Source: Gammaproteobacteria bacterium
GTDB taxonomy: Bacteria > Pseudomonadota > Gammaproteobacteria > Pseudomonadales > Azotimanducaceae
Reading direction: 5' to 3'
DNA length: 5,064 nucleotides
NCBI GenBank assembly: GCA_002726925.1
Contig: PBTJ01000076.1
Location: 13,638-18,701, forward strand
Of the stretch, positions 1 to 5,064 are shown piece by piece (within the stretch, counting starts at the first letter, position 1; each line of letters starts with the position of its first letter). A model generated the notes under the pieces. It was not told the DNA's origin and searched no databases. It saw nothing but the letters and a program-made list of their open reading frames with translations. The translations under genes were made by a program, and so were the position numbers.

Positions 1-1689
1 AGCCGGCAAACCAGGCTCAGTCAAAAAGCTTATCGGATGGCAAAGACCATCGCGTCCGATCTCACTTACAGCACTATTCGACTGTTTTTGATTTTTCTCG
101 CTTGGTTCTGGAAGCGTATATATAGCGGTATAAGCATCCGCGGTTTGGACAGCGTCCGAGATCTCAACGATACCCATACCCTCGTCTATGTGCCGACTCA
201 TCGTAGCCATATTGACTATCTGGTACTCAGCTACCTGCTATATACCAAGGGCATCATGCTGCCCCACATCGCCGCTGGTGATAATCTAAACATGCCGGTG
301 CTAGGTCGCCTGCTGCGTCAAGGTGGCGCATTTTTTATGCGTCGCAGCTTTCGCGACGATGCGCTATATACGGCTGTTTTTGAGGAATACCTGTACCGAG
401 TCTTAGCTGCTGGCCACAGCATAGAATTCTTTCCGGAAGGAGGTCGCAGTCGCAGTGGCCGGCTGTTAACACCTAAGTACGGCCTGCTAAAACTGTGTTT
501 GGAAAACCAACAGCGTGGACTGGCCAAGCCGCTTGCCTTCGTACCGATTTATTTCGGCTACGAGAAAGTAGTCGAGGGCGTCAGCTATCTAAAGGAACTG
601 CGCGGCAGCGCCAAGCGGCAAGAGCAGTTATCTGACCTTATCGCCAATATGAGAGTGGTGCGGCAGAACTTTGGCTCCCTGCAGGTCAATGTCGCGGCGC
701 CCATCAAACTCGACGAATGGTTAGACGAGCGCAAAGCACAGCAGGCCTCGGGAACCGACACAGTGAGCAGCTTGGGTCGCGCCATCATGCGAAGCATCAA
801 TGAGCAGGCCAGCATCAACCCCGTCAACTTGGTAGCGTTGGCCATTACCCAACGTACGCATTTGACCGTGCACGAAGACGCCTTAGCTGGACAGATAACC
901 TGCTACCAGCAGCTGGCTAGAGAACTGCACGGCGAGAGCATACTCACCGCCAATGTCGCGACCGATGCAGACACCATCGATCAGGTCGCTGCCCTTGGTT
1001 TTATCCAGCGCCAATCCGATGAACCCTGGATCAGCTGCACCTCTGCCGCAGCGACCCTTCTGACTTGGTACCGAAACAATGTACTGCACCTGTTTGCGGC
1101 GCCGGCACTGGTTGCCCTGCTGATCAGCCGTGCCAAGGACGGTATTGGGCAGCAGCAATTGGCGGAGCAATGTCGCGTCATCTACCCATTTGTCGCGCAA
1201 GAGCTCACCACAGGCGAAGAGCTACCCCTTGAGGCAGTGCTTGCAGCCTTGCAACGCATGAACCTGATCACGCGCGAAGACGAACAGTTGCGACCTGCGA
1301 GCAAGCCGGGAGAACACCACGAACAACTTGTACAGCTCAGCACATTGCTGCTGGAAATGTTACAGCGCCTTTACATGGTTATTTGCATCGCCAGTAAAGC
1401 CCTGTTGAACAGGGCCGAGCTGCAAGCTTTGAGCCAGGCTTCGGCGCGTAAACTTGCCCGCCTTTTTGGACTGCAGGGTGCCGAATTCGCCGAAGATCGG
1501 CTCTTTGATCTGTTCATCGACACCTTGATCAGCAAGCGCTACCTCACCCTCGATGAACAAAATCGTCTCACCGCATCAGCACTGCTGCGTCAGGTAACCG
1601 AGCAGGCTGCAGCTCAAGTGATCGACCCCGCCATACATTTGGCGCTACAGCGTGTGATCGACCGCGCGTTACATAAACACCAAAGCTAA
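1..1689 (+). CDS. plsB: Glycerol-3-phosphate 1-O-acyltransferase PlsB, partial at the 5' end
   Basis: PlsB transfers a fatty acyl group from acyl-CoA or acyl-ACP to sn-glycerol-3-phosphate, giving lysophosphatidate, the first step of phospholipid synthesis at the inner membrane. Numbering from the ATG at 37, the four acyltransferase blocks appear in order: HRSHID (55-60, catalytic His55 and Asp60 of the HX4D motif), GAFFMRRSFRDD (97-108), FFPEGGRSRSGR (131-142) and LAFVPIYFGYE (166-176). A long alpha-helical C-terminal part follows, as in the E. coli enzyme. The frame has no stop between base 1 and the ATG, and the residues there (ending SQKAYR) continue the match to E. coli PlsB (807 residues, HRSHMD near 306). 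So the ATG at 37 is probably internal, and about 250 N-terminal residues lie left of the window. The distance from HRSHID to the C-terminus is close to that of E. coli. It converges on rsmJ with a 15-base gap. Family assignment is very secure; the true start is unseen. Confidence 0.96.
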   Translation, partial: SRQTRLSQKAYRMAKTIASDLTYSTIRLFLIFLAWFWKRIYSGISIRGLDSVRDLNDTHTLVYVPTHRSHIDYLVLSYLLYTKGIMLPHIAAGDNLNMPVLGRLLRQGGAFFMRRSFRDDALYTAVFEEYLYRVLAAGHSIEFFPEGGRSRSGRLLTPKYGLLKLCLENQQRGLAKPLAFVPIYFGYEKVVEGVSYLKELRGSAKRQEQLSDLIANMRVVRQNFGSLQVNVAAPIKLDEWLDERKAQQASGTDTVSSLGRAIMRSINEQASINPVNLVALAITQRTHLTVHEDALAGQITCYQQLARELHGESILTANVATDADTIDQVAALGFIQRQSDEPWISCTSAAATLLTWYRNNVLHLFAAPALVALLISRAKDGIGQQQLAEQCRVIYPFVAQELTTGEELPLEAVLAALQRMNLITREDEQLRPASKPGEHHEQLVQLSTLLLEMLQRLYMVICIASKALLNRAELQALSQASARKLARLFGLQGAEFAEDRLFDLFIDTLISKRYLTLDEQNRLTASALLRQVTEQAAAQVIDPAIHLALQRVIDRALHKHQS

Positions 1690-1704
1690 TTACTTTGTTC
1701 TACG

Positions 1705-2433
1705 TCAGGCTAAACCGGCGTAAACGTCAAAACGCACGCTTTTTGCCTTAATCTGAAAATCGGGTCGCGCTAGCACACTGTCCTTGAGGCGGCGCTTAAG
1801 CACGACACGACCTGTGCAACGCTGCCTTGACTGGGCCAACAGCGGCAGCAAATCCTCTTGCTCAGGCTCAAAAGGTGCCGTCAACTCGCGCAAATGCTGT
1901 AGACCTCGATTGGGCAAAGCACGTTTGTTGGTTGGCGGAAACATGGGGTCGAGCAACACCACATCCCATGAACCTGCGTGCCTATCGTGATCGTCCAGCA
2001 CTTGCATGGCTTCGGCGCAAATTGTCTCAGCGTTAGCAATATGCCGCGCACGCTCTGCAAGCATGATCCAAATCAGGCGCTGCCGTTCTACCAAGCTCAC
2101 TTTAGCGCCCCGCTGAGCCAGCAACAGCCCATCGCTGCCAAACCCGGCACAAGCATCCAATACGCACCGGCCCTCAAGCTGGACACCACATGCCCGCACC
2201 AAGTCCGTGGGTACCCGGCTGTTGGCGCGCCGCTGAATTTCCGCATCAGCAGGCTGATACGGTTGTGTATAGCCTGGCGCGCAAAGCCACATGCCTCGAT
2301 GATCAAGATACAACGCAGGTTGGCTAACAGCGGGCGCTGCAGATATCGATACCAACTGGCACCAAGCCTCATAGCGCCGCGCATCCTCGGCCAGCTCAGG
2401 CCTGTGATAGAGCACAATTTGATCGTCAGTCAC
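1705..2433 (-). CDS. rsmJ: 16S rRNA (guanine-1516-N2) methyltransferase RsmJ, divergent
   Basis: RsmJ (formerly YhiQ) uses S-adenosylmethionine to methylate N2 of G1516 in 16S rRNA of the small ribosomal subunit. The 242-residue product (E. coli about 250) shows a Rossmann-type methyltransferase core: motif I VLDACAGFGSDGLLLAQRG (91-109), an acidic residue ending the second strand (Glu116 in SLVER), the family signature DPMFP (162-166) followed by K170-x-A-L, a VVLKR strand (210-214), and the C-terminal RFDVYAG (234-240) typical of RsmJ. The segment before motif I, where relatives I recall carry a glycine-rich HRRK-GGG-type stretch, reads EIQRRANSRVPTDL (65-78) and has no such glycines. The start is GTG; an in-frame TAA lies three codons upstream and no other start intervenes. 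No good Shine-Dalgarno sequence precedes it. It begins 14 bases after the tsaB stop, so it is probably cotranscribed and translationally linked with tsaB. The family call is good; activity is inferred. Confidence 0.88.
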   Translation of the reverse strand: MTDDQIVLYHRPELAEDARRYEAWCQLVSISAAPAVSQPALYLDHRGMWLCAPGYTQPYQPADAEIQRRANSRVPTDLVRACGVQLEGRCVLDACAGFGSDGLLLAQRGAKVSLVERQRLIWIMLAERARHIANAETICAEAMQVLDDHDRHAGSWDVVLLDPMFPPTNKRALPNRGLQHLRELTAPFEPEQEDLLPLLAQSRQRCTGRVVLKRRLKDSVLARPDFQIKAKSVRFDVYAGLA

Positions 2434-2447
2434 TGGCTGTTAGCGAC

Positions 2448-3134
2448 CTAGATTGAGACCTTGCGCCAAGGAGAATCTCCCTCTACGTAGATTGGTAGCG
2501 CTCGCTCAGATGATGACGACATGCCTTCCTTATGCATCTGCCGAGTAATGTCGACCATGGCCAAGGCACTTAACTCCACCTCACAATTCGAATCAAAACG
2601 AACCCCCTCATCAAGCCACGCGGGCTGCGGACCTAGCCCATGCAGAATCTGGCCGCTTAGTGACACCTCGCCAAGCCAATCAGGAGGTTGGGTATACAGG
2701 CGGTCCTCCTGACGAGCGCTGAGCCTTGCTCCATCGTCGACATCGTAAAGCGCAAGATAAAAAGCGTCCGCGCGACTGGGCACCACGGTCACCCAAGTTC
2801 CAGTCGTCACCAACCCTGCTCGCATCGCGCTTCGTAACAAAATTTCTGAGCCTGCCAAGGGCACGACCTGACTGTCACTGGCAAGGGCAATACCTTGAGT
2901 AATGGAAGCCGCAATTCTAACCCCGGTAAAGGAGCCCGGACCTGCACCAAAGCCAATCAACTGCGTGTCTATCGGCTTAATATTCGCTTGTTTGTATAGA
3001 CCGTCGAGCATCGGCAGCACCTGCTCGTTATGACGGCGCAACAGCCTCTCGTGCTGACTAAACATACGATCACCCACCGCCAAGGCTAAGCTACAATGCG
3101 CGGTAGATGTCTCAATACAAAGGGTAACGGTCAT
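2448..3134 (-). CDS. tsaB: tRNA threonylcarbamoyladenosine biosynthesis protein TsaB
   Basis: TsaB (YeaZ) is a catalytically inactive member of the ASKHA fold. It partners with TsaD, and with TsaE, to transfer threonylcarbamoyl from the TsaC product to A37 of tRNAs reading ANN codons, in the cytoplasm. With the ATG at 3134 it is 228 residues, close to the E. coli protein. Visible marks are the N-terminal strand TLCIETSTAHCSLAL (4-18), equivalent to LAIDTATEACSVAL of E. coli, the hallmark GAGPGSFTGVRI (63-74), the VVPSRADAFYLALY segment (117-130) matching the DARMGEVY region, and a C-terminal RALPIYVEGDSPWRK (211-225) matching the P-x-Y-L/V...W-K-K tail. The frame is open further to a TTG at 3179, but that would add 15 residues before the conserved first strand and overlap moeA, so ATG 3134 is preferred. 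No Shine-Dalgarno sequence is obvious at either start. It is followed by rsmJ, and its start lies back to back with moeA. Confidence 0.94.
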   Translation of the reverse strand: MTVTLCIETSTAHCSLALAVGDRMFSQHERLLRRHNEQVLPMLDGLYKQANIKPIDTQLIGFGAGPGSFTGVRIAASITQGIALASDSQVVPLAGSEILLRSAMRAGLVTTGTWVTVVPSRADAFYLALYDVDDGARLSARQEDRLYTQPPDWLGEVSLSGQILHGLGPQPAWLDEGVRFDSNCEVELSALAMVDITRQMHKEGMSSSSERALPIYVEGDSPWRKVSI

Positions 3135-3154
3135 TGCAGCAGCATAGCCAACCA

Positions 3155-4387
3155 ATGGATCTGGAGAAAGCGCGAGCAACCTTGTTTGCCCAGCTCGGCA
3201 GCGTCAAAGGCTCCGAGCATATCCCCCTGACTCAGGCCCTGGGTCGGGTCACGGCCGAACCCATATACGCACAACTCTCCCTACCCCCCTTCCCGGCGTC
3301 AGCCATGGACGGGTATGCAGTTCGGCGCAAAGATTTCGACGAAGCAAAGCCCCTGCGCTTGATCGGTCAAAGCCTCGCCGGACACCCCTACCCTGGGACG
3401 GTAACCGCGGGAGATTGTGTGCGTATTTTTACCGGCGCAGTCGTCCCTGACGGCGCAGATCTCATTATTTTGCAAGAACGCCTCGCAGCGTCTGCGGTTA
3501 GTAACGACGGTACTGAGGTCATCCACTTTGCAGAACATGAGCCTGATGAGGCTTTCATTCGACCCATCGGTAACGATATCGAGCAGGGACAAATCATCTG
3601 CCCTGCCGGCGAGCTACTTACGCCCCTGTTGCTGGGGTCACTGGCATCGGCTGGCGTTAGCATGATCCATGTGGTTCGCAAGGTGCGGGTGGGCGTTTTC
3701 TCTAGTGGTGACGAGCTACGGGACCCGGGCACACCACCTGAAGAGCTGGCGCTGGGGCAGATTTACGACTCCAATGCCTTCACCGTGGCCAATCTGTTAC
3801 AGCGCCTGCCCGTCGAGCTGATTCCGTTACAGCGTCTCGCGGATGATGAACAAGCAGTGGCAACCGCACTGGCTGATGCGGCGGACAGCTGCGACCTGCT
3901 CATCACCAGCGGTGGCGTTTCTGTTGGCGATGCAGACTTTATTGGCGCCACAATCGCTCGCCTCGGTCATCTTGCGTTTTGGAAGCTCAACCTAAAACCT
4001 GGCAAACCGCTGGCTTTTGGCCGTATTGGTCAATGCTGGATATTCGGTCTACCAGGGAATCCGGTATCAACCATCGTTACCTTCCTGCTATTGGTAAAGC
4101 CCAGTTTGCAACTATTGTGTGGCGGACGGCCACCTCCGCTGCTGCGCGTAAACGCCAAGCTCGCAACCCAAGTTTTGCATACCCCCGGCAGAGCGGAATA
4201 TCAGCGCGGAATCTATCGTGAGGATGACAACGGAGAGCTTCGTGTCGCGCATACCGGCGACCAAGGCTCCAACCGTCTTAGCACGTTCAGCGGGGCCAAC
4301 TGTCTAATCGAAATTCCTAAGACCACCGGCAGTCTACCCAAGGATAGCGTAGTGAGCATTCTGCCCTTAAGTGATTTACTCGCCTAA
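3155..4387 (+). CDS. moeA: Molybdopterin molybdenumtransferase MoeA
   Basis: MoeA inserts molybdate into adenylylated molybdopterin (the MogA product), releasing AMP and giving active molybdenum cofactor. From ATG 3155 the protein has 410 residues, against 411 in E. coli. Conserved blocks in order are [15 protein letters not shown] (43-57), [17 protein letters not shown] (92-108), GNDIEQGQ (139-146), [10 protein letters not shown] (179-188), GQIYDSNAF (201-209), the MPT-binding [15 protein letters not shown] (248-262), and [13 protein letters not shown] (277-289) with FGLPGNPVS (297-305). By alignment with E. coli, Asp52 and Glu187 correspond to active-site Asp59 and Glu188. The C-terminal beta-barrel domain IV (about 326-410) is complete. 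A TTG at 3134, in frame and seven codons upstream, is a serious alternative start: AAAGGG lies nine bases before it, whereas ATG 3155 has no Shine-Dalgarno sequence, and E. coli MoeA has seven residues before the equivalent Met. No other molybdenum cofactor gene is in the window, so it seems to be a stand-alone unit. Its 3' end overlaps adk by 12 bases. Confidence 0.96.
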   Translation: MDLEKARATLFAQLGSVKGSEHIPLTQALGRVTAEPIYAQLSLPPFPASAMDGYAVRRKDFDEAKPLRLIGQSLAGHPYPGTVTAGDCVRIFTGAVVPDGADLIILQERLAASAVSNDGTEVIHFAEHEPDEAFIRPIGNDIEQGQIICPAGELLTPLLLGSLASAGVSMIHVVRKVRVGVFSSGDELRDPGTPPEELALGQIYDSNAFTVANLLQRLPVELIPLQRLADDEQAVATALADAADSCDLLITSGGVSVGDADFIGATIARLGHLAFWKLNLKPGKPLAFGRIGQCWIFGLPGNPVSTIVTFLLLVKPSLQLLCGGRPPPLLRVNAKLATQVLHTPGRAEYQRGIYREDDNGELRVAHTGDQGSNRLSTFSGANCLIEIPKTTGSLPKDSVVSILPLSDLLA

Positions 4388-5032
4388 CGAGTTGTCTTCG
4401 CCCAACCCTAGAGCGATGGCACTTTGGATATCCTCTACTGCTCCGCTACCGTCGATTTCTGTGTACTTGATTACACTCTTGCCACGGTAGAAGTCTACCA
4501 AGGGTTGGGTTTGCTCGTAATACACCGACAATCGTTCACGCACAGTAGCCTCGGTATCATCCTCGCGCTGCTGCAGCGCCTCACCGGTAACGTCATCGAC
4601 GCCGTCCTGTTGGGGTGGATTGTAGACGACGTGGTAAACGCGACCGGATCCTGGGTGCACCCGACGTCCGGTAATGCGCTTGATAAGCTCTTCGTCAGCG
4701 ACCTGAATCTCCACGACCGCGTCGATGGGAATACCTGCATCATCCATGGCCTGAGCTTGGGGAATGGTGCGAGGAAAACCATCAAAGAGAAAACCCTTGG
4801 CACAGTCATCGGCCTGAATACGTTCTTTCACTAAGTCGATGATGATCTCGTCGGAGACTAGGGCACCAGAGTCCATCACAGCCTTGACGCGCGCTCCCAA
4901 CTCACTGCCAGAGCCAACGGCGGTGCGCAGCATATCGCCAGTGGATATCTGAGGTATACCAAGAGCATCCTTGATGAACTGGGCCTGCGTTCCCTTACCC
5001 GCACCGGGCGGTCCTAACAGTATGATTCTCAC
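4376..5032 (-). CDS. adk: Adenylate kinase Adk, long zinc-free form
   Basis: Adenylate kinase catalyses ATP + AMP = 2 ADP in the cytoplasm and sets the adenylate energy charge; it is essential in most bacteria. The 218-residue product aligns with E. coli Adk (214) without gaps through the catalytic core: P-loop GPPGAGKGT (7-15, Lys13), AMP-site STGDMLR (30-36, Arg36), DGFPRT (84-89, Arg88), Arg123 in GRRVHP, the LID domain (about 122-159) with [13 protein letters not shown], Arg156 in QQREDD, and Arg167. The LID has His126 and no cysteine tetrad, so it is the hydrogen-bonded, non-zinc type. The start is GTG at 5032, backed by a strong AAAGGAG six bases upstream and by the exact register with the E. 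coli N-terminus (MRIILLG). The C-terminus runs about four residues longer than that of E. coli, and its last codons overlap the end of moeA. Its promoter must lie at or beyond the right edge. Confidence 0.98.
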   Translation of the reverse strand: MRIILLGPPGAGKGTQAQFIKDALGIPQISTGDMLRTAVGSGSELGARVKAVMDSGALVSDEIIIDLVKERIQADDCAKGFLFDGFPRTIPQAQAMDDAGIPIDAVVEIQVADEELIKRITGRRVHPGSGRVYHVVYNPPQQDGVDDVTGEALQQREDDTEATVRERLSVYYEQTQPLVDFYRGKSVIKYTEIDGSGAVEDIQSAIALGLGEDNSLGE

Positions 5033-5038
5033 AATGCT

Positions 5039-5045
5039 CTCCTTT
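5039..5045 (-). promoter_or_regulatory. Shine-Dalgarno sequence of adk
   Basis: Read on the reverse strand, AAAGGAG ends six bases before the GTG at 5032. This is near-ideal complementarity and spacing, and it decides in favour of the GTG start. It is the best ribosome binding site in the window, in keeping with adk being a highly expressed gene; the other four genes show weak sites or none, or have their start outside the window. Confidence 0.85.
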
Positions 5046-5064
5046 GATTGACCTTGGATTGACC
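5046..5064. repeat. Two 8-base direct repeats upstream of adk
   Basis: GATTGACC occurs at 5046-5053 and again at 5057-5064, separated by TTG; on the adk strand this reads GGTCAATC-CAA-GGTCAATC. The start-to-start distance is 11 bases, about one helical turn. The repeat sits directly upstream of the adk Shine-Dalgarno sequence, inside the presumed leader. The second copy touches the window edge, so more copies could follow. It could be a regulator site or a chance duplication; the sequence does not decide. Confidence 0.6.

Noticed and set aside
37..39. ATG 37 as the true start of a short, 550-residue PlsB
   Set aside because: The frame is open to base 1 and the upstream residues still align with E. 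coli PlsB; no Shine-Dalgarno sequence precedes this ATG. The gene is most simply cut by the window edge.
1978..2451. A 157-codon forward open frame opposite rsmJ
   Set aside because: It is antisense to a clearly conserved rsmJ, its protein has no recognisable domain, is rich in Arg, Ala, Pro and Ile as expected from a shadow frame, and has no ribosome binding site.
3092..3097. TACAAT as a -10 box for moeA
   Set aside because: It resembles the sigma-70 -10 hexamer, but no TTGACA-like sequence lies 16-18 bases upstream, and it sits inside tsaB codons; unsupported alone.
3135..3179. TTG at 3179 as the start of tsaB, giving 243 residues
   Set aside because: The additional 15 residues precede the conserved first beta strand that normally begins TsaB, there is no properly spaced ribosome site, and it would increase overlap with moeA.
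4388..4410. Possible hairpin just after the moeA stop (GTTG with CAAC)
   Set aside because: The stem has only four base pairs and no T-run follows, so it does not qualify as an intrinsic terminator.
4424..4834. A 136-codon forward open frame opposite adk
   Set aside because: It is a complement of highly conserved adk codons; no domain and no start signal, so it is a shadow of the real gene.

Overview
The window holds five conserved housekeeping genes packed almost end to end, with no mobile element, CRISPR array, RNA gene or clear accessory cassette. The gene content points to a gammaproteobacterium: a PlsB-type glycerol-3-phosphate acyltransferase and the 16S rRNA methyltransferase RsmJ occur together mainly in that class, and the adenylate kinase is the long, zinc-free type closely matching that of E. 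coli. The grouping of plsB, rsmJ, tsaB and adk recalls, from memory, the neighbourhood of these genes in Pseudomonas, so a Pseudomonadales or Cellvibrionales-like relative is a reasonable guess. The species cannot be named from this window.

Layout, left to right. (1) plsB, forward, enters already open at the left edge; about 250 N-terminal residues lie outside the window. (2) rsmJ and tsaB, both reverse, with 14 bases between them, form a likely tsaB-rsmJ transcription unit. It is tail to tail with plsB across 15 bases. (3) moeA, forward, starts back to back with tsaB; the two preferred start codons are only 20 bases apart. (4) adk, reverse, is tail to tail with moeA, and the two coding regions overlap by 12 bases. 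Upstream of adk there is a strong ribosome binding site and an 8-base direct repeat touching the right edge.

The genes do not form one pathway. plsB makes lysophosphatidate for membrane lipids, rsmJ and tsaB modify rRNA and tRNA respectively, moeA completes the molybdenum cofactor, and adk balances adenine nucleotides. tsaB and rsmJ share a translation theme. Almost all of the window is coding, and no gene-free stretch exceeds 20 bases except the 32 bases at the right edge.

I found no previously undescribed system. The points worth a second look are modest: a divergent RsmJ that lacks the glycine-rich segment I associate with the family, moeA lying on the opposite strand between tsaB and adk, the very tight divergent tsaB/moeA starts, two convergent junctions with no visible terminator, and the direct repeat upstream of adk.
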